64,000 nucleotides of DNA from positions 1 to 64,000 of the forward strand of contig DATFOS010000177.1 of assembly GCA_035265325.1 (NCBI GenBank). The letters are read 5' to 3'. A program made the position numbers and the translations under genes. The notes under the pieces were generated by a model, which was not told the origin of the DNA, ran no database searches, and was given only the letters and a program-made list of their open reading frames with translations. How positions within the stretch are numbered: the first letter of the stretch is position 1; every line of letters begins with the position of its first letter. The DNA is from DATCLS01 sp035265325 (lineage in GTDB: Bacteria; Actinomycetota; Acidimicrobiia; Acidimicrobiales; VFJN01). Positions 39,464 through 48,562 of this stretch are shown piece after piece.

Positions 39464-41752
39464 ATGGTCTCGACGGTGACGTCGGGGGGCGCCGCCCCGC
39501 CGCGAGGGGCGCCGCAGGCGACGCACAGGAGGCTCGCCGACCGGGGGCGGAGGGCCGTGCCGAGCGTGGCCCCGGCCCTCGTGATCGTGGCGGTCCAGCA
39601 GCTGCTCTTCCCGTCCACGTCCAACGACGGCACCTACCTGTGGGGCCTCGTCCTCCAGGGACTGACCATGGGGTTGATGACCGCCCTCGTGGCGCTCGGC
39701 CTGGCCCTCGTCTACCGGGCCAACCGGATCGTCAACTTCGCCCAGGGCGACCTCGGCCTGGTCCCCACGGCCCTGGCCGTGAACCTCATCGTGTTCTCCG
39801 GGCTGAGCTACGTGCTCGCCCTCGTGCTGGGCCTGGCGGCCGCCGTCGTGGTCGGCGCCGTGGTCGAGCTGGCGGTCGTGCGGCGCTTCTTCCGCCAGCC
39901 CCGCCTGATCCTCACGGTGGCGACGATCGGCCTCGCCCAGTTGCTCTCGTTCGCCTCCCTCATGGTCCCGAGCATCTGGGGCGAGGACCCGCTCAACACC
40001 TCGATCAGCGCCCCGTTCACCTGGCGGGCCGACGTGGCACCGCTCGTGTTCGACGCCGACCACCTGGTGGCGTGGGTGCTGGCCCCGCTGGCGATGATCG
40101 CGGTGGCGGCGTTCCTGCGGTTCACCGACGTGGGCGTGGCGGTCCGGGCCGCCGCCGACCGGGCCGATCGGGCCGCCCTGCTCGGCATCCCCGTCGGGCG
40201 CCTGCACACCATCGTCTGGGCCGTCGCCGCCGCGCTGTCGTTCCTGGCGCTGTTCCTCCAGGCGGGCGTCGTGGGCCTGCCGCTCGGCTCGCCCGTAGGG
40301 CTGACGGTCCTGCTCAGCGCGCTCGCCGCCCTCATGGTCGGCCGCATGACCGACATGCCGGCCATCGTCACCAGCGCCATGGCCCTCGGCCTGCTCGAGA
40401 CCCACGTGCGGTGGAACGACGAGCTGAACGTCGGCCCGATCCACCTCGACCTGGCCAGCGACCTGGTCGTCGCCCCCGTCCTGGCCGTGGTCATCCTGGT
40501 CACGCTGCTGGCCCGGCGCCGGGGCGTGACCCGGGCCGAGTCCGACGCCACGTCGTCGTGGCAGGCGGCCGCCGAGGTCCGCCCGGTCCCGGCCGAGCTG
40601 CGCGACCTGCGGTCGGTCCGCCTGGCCCGCCTGGCCGGGCTCGCCGTGGTCGCCGTCGTCCTCGTCCTGCTGCCCACCGTCATGGGGCCCGGCGAGACGC
40701 TCAAGGCGGCCGCCGTCGTGGCGTTCGCCATCGTGATCCTCTCGATCACCGTCCTCACGGGCTGGGCGGGACAGGTGTCGCTGGGCCAGATGGGCTTCGT
40801 CGCCATCGGGGCCGCCCTCGGGGCGCACGCCACCGTCGAGCGCGGCTGGGACCTCGCCCTCACGCTCCCGGTCGCCGGCATCCTCGGCGCCGTCATCGCC
40901 GTGATCGTCGGCCTGCCGGCCCTGCGGCTGCGGGGCCTGTACCTGGCCGTCACCACGCTGGCGTTCGCCCTGGCCACGACCCGCTACTTCCTCAACCCGA
41001 CGTTCTTCGACTGGGTGCCGTCGGGGCGGTTCGAGCCACGCGACCTGCTCGGCGTGTGGGACTACGACACCCCCAGCGGCGTCTATTACCTCGCCCTCGG
41101 CACGTTCGCCCTGGTGGTCGTCGCCATCCTCGGGATCCGCCACAGCCGGACCGGCCGGGTGCTGATGGCCCTGCGCGAGAACGAGCGGGGCGCCGCCTCC
41201 TTCGGCGTCTCGATCGTGCGGGCCAAGCTCACCGCCTTCGCCATCTCCGGGTTCTTCGCCTCGATCGCCGGCGTCCTGCTGGTCACCCAGAACGGGCGGT
41301 TCACGCTCGGCCTGTTCCCGGAGGAGGACAACCTCGTCGTCTTCACCGCCGCCGTCGTCGGGGGGCTCGGATCGGTGACCGGCGCCGCCGTCGGGGCGCT
41401 GTTCCTCAAGGGCGGCGAGTGGTTCCTGCAGGACACCTGGCGGCTGTTCGCCTCGTCGATGGGCGTGCTGATCGTGCTGCTCCTGCTGCCGGGCGGGCTC
41501 GGCGGCTGGCTCTTTCGGGGCCGCGACCTCGCCCTGCGCTGGGTCGCCCGCCGCAATGGGATCGTGGTCCCCAGCCTGCTGGCGGACGTCCGGACGCTCG
41601 AGGCCGACGCCGAGGACGCCTTCGCCGCCCGCGCCGACGCCATGGCGCAGGAGGCAGGCACGGAGGGCCATCCGCCGACCACATCGGCGGAGGACGCCGG
41701 GCCGGTGCCCGTCAGCCCCGTGAGCGCCGCGACCCCGGGGGGCCCCACGTGA
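39464..41752 (+). CDS. fused LivH-LivM branched-chain amino acid ABC permease
   Basis: A 762-residue inner-membrane protein joining both permeases of a HAAT-type importer. The LivH-like half (about 45-360) has LVLQGLTMGLMTALVALGLALVYRANRIVNFAQGDLG text (landmarks GLTMGLMTALVALG and NRIVNFAQGD) and IPVGRLHTIVWAVAA. The LivM-like half (about 385-690) has GWAGQVSLGQMGFVAIGA, LRLRGLYLAVTTLAF and RTGRVLMALRENERGA. A hydrophilic tail of about 70 residues follows. The stop overlaps the next gene by 4 bp (GTGA, 41749-41752). Separate livH and livM genes are the usual form; fusions occur in Actinomycetota. Confidence 0.93.
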   Translation: MVSTVTSGGAAPPRGAPQATHRRLADRGRRAVPSVAPALVIVAVQQLLFPSTSNDGTYLWGLVLQGLTMGLMTALVALGLALVYRANRIVNFAQGDLGLVPTALAVNLIVFSGLSYVLALVLGLAAAVVVGAVVELAVVRRFFRQPRLILTVATIGLAQLLSFASLMVPSIWGEDPLNTSISAPFTWRADVAPLVFDADHLVAWVLAPLAMIAVAAFLRFTDVGVAVRAAADRADRAALLGIPVGRLHTIVWAVAAALSFLALFLQAGVVGLPLGSPVGLTVLLSALAALMVGRMTDMPAIVTSAMALGLLETHVRWNDELNVGPIHLDLASDLVVAPVLAVVILVTLLARRRGVTRAESDATSSWQAAAEVRPVPAELRDLRSVRLARLAGLAVVAVVLVLLPTVMGPGETLKAAAVVAFAIVILSITVLTGWAGQVSLGQMGFVAIGAALGAHATVERGWDLALTLPVAGILGAVIAVIVGLPALRLRGLYLAVTTLAFALATTRYFLNPTFFDWVPSGRFEPRDLLGVWDYDTPSGVYYLALGTFALVVVAILGIRHSRTGRVLMALRENERGAASFGVSIVRAKLTAFAISGFFASIAGVLLVTQNGRFTLGLFPEEDNLVVFTAAVVGGLGSVTGAAVGALFLKGGEWFLQDTWRLFASSMGVLIVLLLLPGGLGGWLFRGRDLALRWVARRNGIVVPSLLADVRTLEADAEDAFAARADAMAQEAGTEGHPPTTSAEDAGPVPVSPVSAATPGGPT

Positions 41753-44700
41753 TCGGCTTCACCCCTCCCCCGGTCCACGACCAGCCCTGGCACGTCCGCC
41801 TGCGGGAGGCTGTCCGTCACCCCAGGGCGTGGCTCGACCGGCTCACCGGCGAGGGGCCGGTGCTGGCGCTGCTGGTCCTCACCGGCCTCAACGCGGTGGA
41901 CGAGCTGTCCCGGGTCTCGTTCGCCGTCGTCGCCCCGTCGATCGCCGAGCACTTCGACGTCGGCATGGCAGGGATCGTCATCCCGTTCATCCTGGCCTTC
42001 GCCGCCGCCTTCGCCCTGTCCGTCCCCATCGCCACGCTGGCCGACAAACACAACCGGGTCCGCCTGGCGATGCTCGGCGGCGTCATCTTCGCCGTCTTCT
42101 CGGCGATGGTCGGCCTGTCGCCCACGATCTGGGCCCTGGCGATCTTCGTGGCGGGGTCGAACCTGGGCAAGGCGTTCATCGAGCCGTCGCACACGTCGCT
42201 GCTGGCCGACTACTACGCCGTGCGGCTGCGGCCCCGCATCTTCTCGTTCCACCGGGCCGGTAACGCCGTCGGCGCCTTCGTGGGCGGTGTCGGAGCCGGC
42301 TACGTGGCCGAGGCGTGGGGCTGGCGGGCGCCGTTCTTCCTCTTCGCCGTCCCCACCGCCCTGCTGGTGCTCGTCGGCGGGCGGCTGAAGGAGCCGGTGC
42401 GCGGCGCCCAGGAGCGCGCCCTCGCCGGGGCGGCGGCCGACACCATCGAGACCGAGGAGGACGCGCCGAGCCTGGCGGAGGGCTGGCGGATGTGCTGGCA
42501 GGTGGACAGCCTCCGGCGCATCTACCGGACGCTGCCGTTCCTGACGCCGGCCGTCGCCGGCTTCGGCCTGTTCGCCGTCTTCATGTACGTCGACGTGTAC
42601 GGGCTCGACGAGTCCGCCCGGGGGTGGGTCGTCGGCCTGGTCGAGGGGCCGTCGCAGCTCATCGGCCTGACGATCGGGGCGACGATCGGCATGCGGCTGT
42701 TCGCCAAGGACCCGCGGCTCGTGTTCGGCCTGCTCGCCAAGGCCAACTTCCTGACCACGGCGGCGGTCCTGGTCTTCGCCTGGTCGCCCAACGTCTACGT
42801 CGCCGTCGGTGCCCACGTGGTGATCAGCGCCTGCCTGGCCTTCACGCTGCCCGGCGTGCTCGCCGCCCTGTCGGTGGCGATCCCGCCCCGGGCCCGCTCG
42901 ATGGGCTTCGCCATGGGGGCGGTGTTCATCCTCGTCGGGCTGCTGTCGCTGCCGGTCATCGCCGCCATCGGCGAGTCGTGGGGGATGCGCTGGGGCATGA
43001 CGTTCATGACCCCGCTGTTCCTGATCGGCGGCCTCGTCATCGCCTCGGCCGGCGACCTCGTGGCCCGCGATATCCAGCAGGTGTGGACGGCGTCGGCGGC
43101 CCGCAGCGAGGTCCTCGCGGCCCGGCGGGCCGGCCGCGCCAAGTTGCTCGTGGTACGGGGGCTGGACGTGAAGTACGGCGACGTCCAGGTGCTCTTCGGG
43201 GTCGACTTCGAGATCGACGAGGGCGAGATCGTGGCCCTGCTGGGGACGAACGGTGCCGGCAAGTCCACCCTGCTCAAGGCCATCAGCGGGCTGGTCCCCG
43301 CCAACAAGGGCACGGTCATCTACGACGGGCGCGACATCACCTACGCCCCGGCCCACGAGATCGCCCCGCGCGGCGTCGTGCTCGTGCCCGGCGGGCAGGG
43401 CACGTTCCCGTCGCTGACCGTGGCCGAGAACCTGCGGGCCGCCGCCTGGGCCCACCGCCGGGCCAAGCGCGGGGCCGGCGCCCGGGTCGACGAGGTCCTG
43501 GAGATCTTCCCCGAGCTGCGGTCCCGGATGTCCGACCCGGCGGCCGACCTGTCGGGCGGGCAGCAGCAGATGCTGTCGCTGTCGATGGCCTTCCTCTCCA
43601 GGCCGCGGCTCGTGCTGATCGACGAGCTGTCGCTCGGGCTGGCCCCGGTCGTCGTCGAGCGGCTCGTCGAGGTGGTCCGCAAGATCCGCGACCAGGGGAC
43701 GACCGTCGTGGTCGTCGAGCAGTCGGTGAACGTCGCCCTCACGCTGGCCGAGGAGGCGTACTTCATGGAGAAGGGCGAGGTGCGGTTCCACGGTCCGACG
43801 GCCGACCTGCTCGCCCGGCCGGACGTCCTGCGCTCGGTCTTCCTCCACGGCGCCGCCTCCCATCCCGACGGCGCCAACGGCTCGTCGGCGATCCGCGAGG
43901 TCGCTCCGTCCGGGACCGGCGCCTCCGCCGGGCCCGTGTCCTCGAACGGCGCGCCACCGCGCGGGAACGGCCGCGCCCCGGCGGCCACCGAGGGCCCCGA
44001 GGCCGCCCCGGGTGACGACCCCGGCGTCACGCCGGTGCTCGCGGTGCACGGCCTGGTCCGGGCGTTCGGCGGCATCCGAGCGGTCGACGGGGTGGGCTTC
44101 GACGTGGCCCCGAGCGAGGTGGTCGGCCTCATCGGGCCCAACGGCGCCGGCAAGACCACCGTGTTCGACCTGGTCTCGGGCTTCCTGCCGGTCGACGGCG
44201 GGACCGTCCTCCTCGGCGGGCAGGACGTCACGAAGCTGCCGCCGGATGCCCGGGCCCGGCGCGGCCTGGGCCGGTCCTTCCAGGACGCCCGCCTCTTCCC
44301 GGCCCTGACCGTCGAGCAGTGCATCGCCGTGGCGCTCGACCGCTGGGTCGAGGTGCGGGACCCGATCCAGGCGGCCCTGCACCTGCCGGCGGTGTTCGAC
44401 GCCGAGGCGGCGGTCGACGCCCGGGTGGACGAGCTGATCGACCTGCTCGGACTCGGCGCGTTCCGCTCGAAGTTCGTCCACGAGCTGTCGACCGGCTCCC
44501 GGCGGATCGTCGACCTGGCCTGCCTGGTCGCCCACCGGCCGACGGTGATCCTGCTCGACGAGCCCTCCAGCGGCATCGCCCAGCGGGAGGCCGAGGCGCT
44601 CGTCCCGGTCCTGCTGCGTATCCGCGAGCAGCTGGGCGCAAGCCTCGTCCTCATCGAGCACGACATGCCGCTGGTCACGAGCGTGGCCGACCGGCTGGTG

Positions 44701-44838
44701 GCGCTCGACCAGGGCCGGCTGGTCGCGGAGGGCCCGGCCGACGAGGTGCTGGCACACCCGCAGGTCATCGCCTCGTACCTCGGCACCAACGAGGCCGTCA
44801 TCGCACGTAGCGGCACCCGGGCCGACGGGCCCGGGTGA
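41749..44838 (+). CDS. MFS transporter fused to LivF-type and LivG-type ABC ATPases
   Basis: One 1029-residue frame with three modules. Residues 35-440 are a twelve-helix MFS transporter (motif A-like PIATLADKHNRVRLAMLGG, landmarks LADKHNR; NLGKAFIEPSHTSLLADYY; HRAGNAVGAFVGG). Residues 465-700 are a LivF-type ATPase: Walker A GTNGAGKS 499-506, signature LSGGQQQ 601-607, Walker B LVLIDE 621-626. After a Gly/Ala/Pro linker (700-760) comes a LivG-type ATPase: GPNGAGKT 796-803, signature LSTGSRR 913-919 (not LSGGQ), VILLDE 933-938, HDMPLV His971. No frameshift breaks the frame. It supplies both ATPases for the upstream permease; the MFS part may be a second carrier or a membrane anchor. Confidence 0.93.
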   Translation: MIGFTPPPVHDQPWHVRLREAVRHPRAWLDRLTGEGPVLALLVLTGLNAVDELSRVSFAVVAPSIAEHFDVGMAGIVIPFILAFAAAFALSVPIATLADKHNRVRLAMLGGVIFAVFSAMVGLSPTIWALAIFVAGSNLGKAFIEPSHTSLLADYYAVRLRPRIFSFHRAGNAVGAFVGGVGAGYVAEAWGWRAPFFLFAVPTALLVLVGGRLKEPVRGAQERALAGAAADTIETEEDAPSLAEGWRMCWQVDSLRRIYRTLPFLTPAVAGFGLFAVFMYVDVYGLDESARGWVVGLVEGPSQLIGLTIGATIGMRLFAKDPRLVFGLLAKANFLTTAAVLVFAWSPNVYVAVGAHVVISACLAFTLPGVLAALSVAIPPRARSMGFAMGAVFILVGLLSLPVIAAIGESWGMRWGMTFMTPLFLIGGLVIASAGDLVARDIQQVWTASAARSEVLAARRAGRAKLLVVRGLDVKYGDVQVLFGVDFEIDEGEIVALLGTNGAGKSTLLKAISGLVPANKGTVIYDGRDITYAPAHEIAPRGVVLVPGGQGTFPSLTVAENLRAAAWAHRRAKRGAGARVDEVLEIFPELRSRMSDPAADLSGGQQQMLSLSMAFLSRPRLVLIDELSLGLAPVVVERLVEVVRKIRDQGTTVVVVEQSVNVALTLAEEAYFMEKGEVRFHGPTADLLARPDVLRSVFLHGAASHPDGANGSSAIREVAPSGTGASAGPVSSNGAPPRGNGRAPAATEGPEAAPGDDPGVTPVLAVHGLVRAFGGIRAVDGVGFDVAPSEVVGLIGPNGAGKTTVFDLVSGFLPVDGGTVLLGGQDVTKLPPDARARRGLGRSFQDARLFPALTVEQCIAVALDRWVEVRDPIQAALHLPAVFDAEAAVDARVDELIDLLGLGAFRSKFVHELSTGSRRIVDLACLVAHRPTVILLDEPSSGIAQREAEALVPVLLRIREQLGASLVLIEHDMPLVTSVADRLVALDQGRLVAEGPADEVLAHPQVIASYLGTNEAVIARSGTRADGPG

Positions 44839-44858
44839 CGCCCGAGAGGGGGAACACG

Positions 44859-46634
44859 ATGCAACCGGCATCCGATGGCAACGGCGCGCGTCGCCGGTCC
44901 AGTCACTTGCGCCGCTACGGGCCCCTCGCGGTCATCGTGGCGCTCCTCGTCGTCGTCGGGGCGGTGGTGATCACCGGCGGCGGGGGCGACGACGGCGACG
45001 AGTCCGCCGAGGACGGCGGGAACGCCGACTCCCTGTCCGGCTGGGCCGAGCCCGGCGACGAGCCCGGCGCCCCCGCCCCCGAGGGCCGCATGCCGGTCAC
45101 CTACGCGGAGGCGGAGGCCGCCGGCGAGGTCGACGACTACGAATGGCCGGAGTCGTGCGACACCGAGCGCGGCACGCTGGCCATCCCGTCGGTGTTCGCC
45201 GCCCCCTGTGTGCCGGCGTTCGAGGGCGACAACGGCGGCGAGACCTCCCCGGGCGTCACCGCGGACGAGATCCGCATCGTCTTCTACGCCCCCGAGCGGT
45301 CGGCCGACCTCCAGTCGATCCTGGGCGGCATGGGCGCCAACGACACGTCCGAGCAGCGGCGCGACACGGTCGAGCACTACGTCGAGCTGTTCATGTCCCT
45401 CGGGGAGACCTACGGGCGCGAGGTCGTGCTCGAGCGCTTCGCCGCCACGGGGGCCGCCGACGACGTGGTGGCGTCCCGCGCCGACGCCACCGATGTCCTC
45501 GCCATGGAGCCGTTCGCCGTGCTCGGCGGGCCCGCCCTCGACCGGGGGACCTTCGCGCAGGAGCTCGCCGACGCCGGGGTCATGTGCTTCGGTTGCGCCG
45601 GCGTCCTGCCCAACCAGATGGTCCTCGACATGGCGCCGTACGTGTGGGCCAGCCTGCCGACGCCCGAGCAGTTCCTCGCCAACCTCGACGCCTGGGTGGC
45701 GGCGGGGGTGGAGGCCGGCGCGGGGTCGACGGCCCAATTCGCCGGCGGCGACCTGCAGGGCCAGGAGGCCCGCACCGGGGTCATCAACTTCGAGCAGGAC
45801 CCGCCGCTCTACAACACCGACGACGGCGCCAGCGCCGAACGGATGCGGGACGTCGACCTCCAGGAGTCGTACGTCCTCGATTTCCCCAGCCTGCCGGCCC
45901 GGGCCGCCGAGATCATCGCCCGCTTCAAGTCCGAGGGCATCAACCGGATCGTCTTCCTCGGCGACCCGTTCATGCCGATCTACCTGACCCAGGCCGCTAC
46001 TCAGCAGGACTACTACCCCGAGTGGATCTTCACCGGGACGGCGCTGACCGACACGAACACGTTCGGCCGCCAGTACGACCAGGCGCAGATGGCGCACGCC
46101 TACGGCATCTCCCAACTGGCGGCGCCGACGGAGCAGGACCTGCAGGAGAACATCCGCCTGTACCGCTGGTTCTACGGCGAGGACGCGTTCCCGGCCGCGC
46201 AGAACCAGTACGCCCTGCTGTCGCCGGGGGCAGCCTGGCTGGCGGCCGGCATCCACATGGCCGGCCCCGAACTGACGCCCGAGACGTTCGCCCGCGGGCT
46301 GTTCCGCATCCCGCCCCGCGGCGGCGGACCGGCCAACCCCCAGGTCAGCTACGGCAACTGGGGCTTCTTCGAGGACATGGACTACCAGAGCGTCGACGAC
46401 TCCGCGGAGATCTGGTGGGACCCCGACGTCGAGGTCCAGGACGAGCGGGGCGAGACCGGCGTGGGCGCCTGGCGCCGGTCGAACGGCGGCGAGCGGTTCA
46501 CCGCCGACGAGGCGCCGTCACCCCGCCCGTTCACCGACGAGGAGGACTCGGTCACGGTCCTCGACGAGCTCACGGGCGAGGACGCCGTGCCGGAGTACCC
46601 GTCCCCTCCGGGATCCCCGGCCGCCGCCACGTAG
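44859..46634 (+). CDS. HAAT-type ABC transporter substrate-binding protein
   Basis: A 591-residue periplasmic-binding-fold protein (type I, LivJ-like): TSPGVTADEIRIVFYAPE, VELFMSLGETYGREVVLERF, AVLGGPALDRGTFAQELADAG, IVFLGDPFMPIYLTQAATQQ and YPEWIFTGTALTDTNTF are recognisable. The N-terminus has Arg residues and one hydrophobic helix (about 24-43) but no lipobox Cys, so it is probably held by a membrane anchor rather than lipid. It is longer than usual LivJ (about 370-400), with extra N- and C-terminal acidic/Pro-rich regions. It starts 20 bp after the ATPase gene, with GAGAGGGGGAA as ribosome site. Confidence 0.9.
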   Translation: MQPASDGNGARRRSSHLRRYGPLAVIVALLVVVGAVVITGGGGDDGDESAEDGGNADSLSGWAEPGDEPGAPAPEGRMPVTYAEAEAAGEVDDYEWPESCDTERGTLAIPSVFAAPCVPAFEGDNGGETSPGVTADEIRIVFYAPERSADLQSILGGMGANDTSEQRRDTVEHYVELFMSLGETYGREVVLERFAATGAADDVVASRADATDVLAMEPFAVLGGPALDRGTFAQELADAGVMCFGCAGVLPNQMVLDMAPYVWASLPTPEQFLANLDAWVAAGVEAGAGSTAQFAGGDLQGQEARTGVINFEQDPPLYNTDDGASAERMRDVDLQESYVLDFPSLPARAAEIIARFKSEGINRIVFLGDPFMPIYLTQAATQQDYYPEWIFTGTALTDTNTFGRQYDQAQMAHAYGISQLAAPTEQDLQENIRLYRWFYGEDAFPAAQNQYALLSPGAAWLAAGIHMAGPELTPETFARGLFRIPPRGGGPANPQVSYGNWGFFEDMDYQSVDDSAEIWWDPDVEVQDERGETGVGAWRRSNGGERFTADEAPSPRPFTDEEDSVTVLDELTGEDAVPEYPSPPGSPAAAT

Positions 46635-46718
46635 CGCCGGATCGGCGCCCCGTCGCGCAACGGCCCTGTGTGACCGGCGTGTGACGGGGCGCCCCGTCCC
46701 GTGTGTTGGACTGGGGGC

Positions 46719-48506
46719 ATGCCGCTGGGGCCGGAGGGACCTTGCAGGCGTCCGGCCGTGCGCCGGGGCGTCGCCGTCGCGCTGGTGATTTCCAGCCTCG
46801 CGGGCTGCCCGGAGGGCGACCCGCCGGACGACGACGAGGCGGGCGCGGGGACGAGCGGCTCGACCGCCTCGGCCGAGGCAATCGCCGCCGAGGTGGCGGC
46901 GCCGGAGGGCGTCGCCGTCGTGGTGGAGGGCGGGTCGGGCGCCGAGTTGGCCGCCGCCACCAGCGAGACGCTGTTCGTGTCGGCGCCGGTGGTCGTGCTG
47001 GCGGCCGAGGACGACCCGGCCGCCCAGGTGGCGGCGGCGCCCGCTGCGGTGGGGTTGGGCGTGCCGCTGCTCCTCACGCCCGGGCCCGCGGCGGAGGGCG
47101 AGGACGACGACGACGACGGTGCCGGGGGCGACGATGCCGCCGGCCCGGTCGCCGACGAGCTCGCCCGGCTGGCCCCGGAGGCGGTGCTCGCCGTCGGGGA
47201 CGGCGCCGCCGCCTGGGCCGAGGACGACTCCCCCGCCGGTGAGGTCGTCACGACGCCGGCCGACGCGGAGGCGCTGGCCGCGGCGGCGGGGCTGCCGTCC
47301 GGCGACGCCACCGAGGTGACGGGGGACGAGGCCGTCGAGCAGGTGGCCGGCCTCACGGAGGACGACCCCACCCCGCTCACGCTCGCCGACCCCGACGAAC
47401 CGAGCACCGAGACGACGGGCACGGACACGACCGGGGCCGGTCGCGGTGAGCTACTGGTGGCGACCGCGCCCGGCGCGGCTCTCGAGGACGTGGCCGTCCT
47501 CGTGGGAAGGCGCCCGGACGGCGTGGCGGCCGCCGCCACGGCCCGGGCCGCCGGGGCGCACGTGGTCCCCGCGGGCCACCCCGACCCGCGGGCCGACCCC
47601 GCCGCCATCGAGGCGCTCAGCGGCCGGGAGTTCGCCCACGTCGTCGGGGTGGGCGCCCAGTTCGGCCCAGCCGAGCGGCTGTGGCAGCGTGCCCGGGTCG
47701 CGGCCACGGGCGTGGAGCTGCCGGGCGGCGGGCAGGTGCTGTTCCCCGGCCGGCGCATGGCGGCGCTGTACGGCAACCCGACCACGGCGGCACTCGGCGT
47801 CCTCGGCGAGCAGCCGCTGGAGGAGTCGATCGCCCGCGCCGAGGGCCTCGCCGCGCAGTACGACGAGCTGGTGCACGAGCCGGTGGTCCCCGCCTTCGAG
47901 CTGATCGCCACCGTGGCCAGCAGCGCCCCCGGCCCGGACGGCAACTACGCCAACGAGTCGGAGGTCGAGGAGCTCCGGCCGTGGATCGACGCCGCCGGCG
48001 AGGCGGGCGTCTACGTCGTCCTCGACATCCAGCCGGGCCGCACCGACTTCCTCACGCAGGCGCGCCGCTACCAGGACCTGCTCGCCGAGCCCCACGTCGG
48101 CCTCGCCCTCGACCCGGAGTGGCGCCTGGGGCCCGACCAGGTCCACATGGACCAGATCGGCTCGATCGCCGCCGACGAGGTGAATCAGGTCGCCGAGTGG
48201 CTGGCCGACCTGACCCTGACCTACGACCTTCCCCAGAAGCTGCTGCTCCTGCACCAGTTCCGCACCGACATGCTGCGGGACCGGGACCGCATCCGCACCG
48301 ACCACGACGAGCTGGCGGTGCTGGTCCACGCCGACGGGTTCGGCACGCCGGGGCAGAAGTTCGAGACCTGGGACCGGCTCCAGCAGTCGCCGCCGGCCAA
48401 CATCTGGTGGGGCTGGAAGAACTTCGTCGACGAGGACCGGCCGATGTTCACGCCGGCCCAGACGACGGCGATCGAGCCCTCCCCCATGTTCGTCTCGTAC
48501 CAGTGA
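46719..48506 (+). CDS. lipoprotein with cell-wall-binding-repeat-like N-half
   Basis: A 595-residue exported protein. The signal ends in a clear lipobox SLAGC (Cys29 region), so it should be a surface lipoprotein. The first half alternates short strands and Ala-rich helices (LFVSAPVVVLAAEDDPAAQVAAAPAA, VPLLLTPGPAA, LARLAPEAVLAVGDGAAAW, landmarks only) in the manner of cell-wall-binding repeat 2. The second half looks like a TIM-barrel enzyme fold (AFELIATVASS, VYVVLDIQPGRTDF, VGLALDPEWRLGP, KLLLLHQF). The catalytic role is unknown. It follows the binding-protein gene by 84 bp and may share its message. Confidence 0.75.
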   Translation: MPLGPEGPCRRPAVRRGVAVALVISSLAGCPEGDPPDDDEAGAGTSGSTASAEAIAAEVAAPEGVAVVVEGGSGAELAAATSETLFVSAPVVVLAAEDDPAAQVAAAPAAVGLGVPLLLTPGPAAEGEDDDDDGAGGDDAAGPVADELARLAPEAVLAVGDGAAAWAEDDSPAGEVVTTPADAEALAAAAGLPSGDATEVTGDEAVEQVAGLTEDDPTPLTLADPDEPSTETTGTDTTGAGRGELLVATAPGAALEDVAVLVGRRPDGVAAAATARAAGAHVVPAGHPDPRADPAAIEALSGREFAHVVGVGAQFGPAERLWQRARVAATGVELPGGGQVLFPGRRMAALYGNPTTAALGVLGEQPLEESIARAEGLAAQYDELVHEPVVPAFELIATVASSAPGPDGNYANESEVEELRPWIDAAGEAGVYVVLDIQPGRTDFLTQARRYQDLLAEPHVGLALDPEWRLGPDQVHMDQIGSIAADEVNQVAEWLADLTLTYDLPQKLLLLHQFRTDMLRDRDRIRTDHDELAVLVHADGFGTPGQKFETWDRLQQSPPANIWWGWKNFVDEDRPMFTPAQTTAIEPSPMFVSYQ

Positions 48507-48524
48507 CATGACGGGAAAAATCGC

Positions 48525-48555
48525 TTGTGTGAGTGAGCACTCACTCCGGTAGCGT
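48525..48555 (+). promoter_or_regulatory. promoter and TetR operator before the exporter operon
   Basis: GAGTGAG-CA-CTCACTC (48531-48546) is a perfect inverted repeat of TetR-operator form. It lies between a weak TTGTGT (48525-48530) and TAGCGT (48550-48555), so a bound repressor would block the promoter. The GTG at 48563 is 7 nt past the -10, so the TetR mRNA is probably leaderless. Confidence 0.75.
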
Positions 48556-48562
48556 CGCCCGG

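Noticed and set aside
48533..48562. Longer N-terminus for the TetR protein, starting at 48533
   Set aside because: This start lies inside the operator and before the -10, so it would not be in the transcript.
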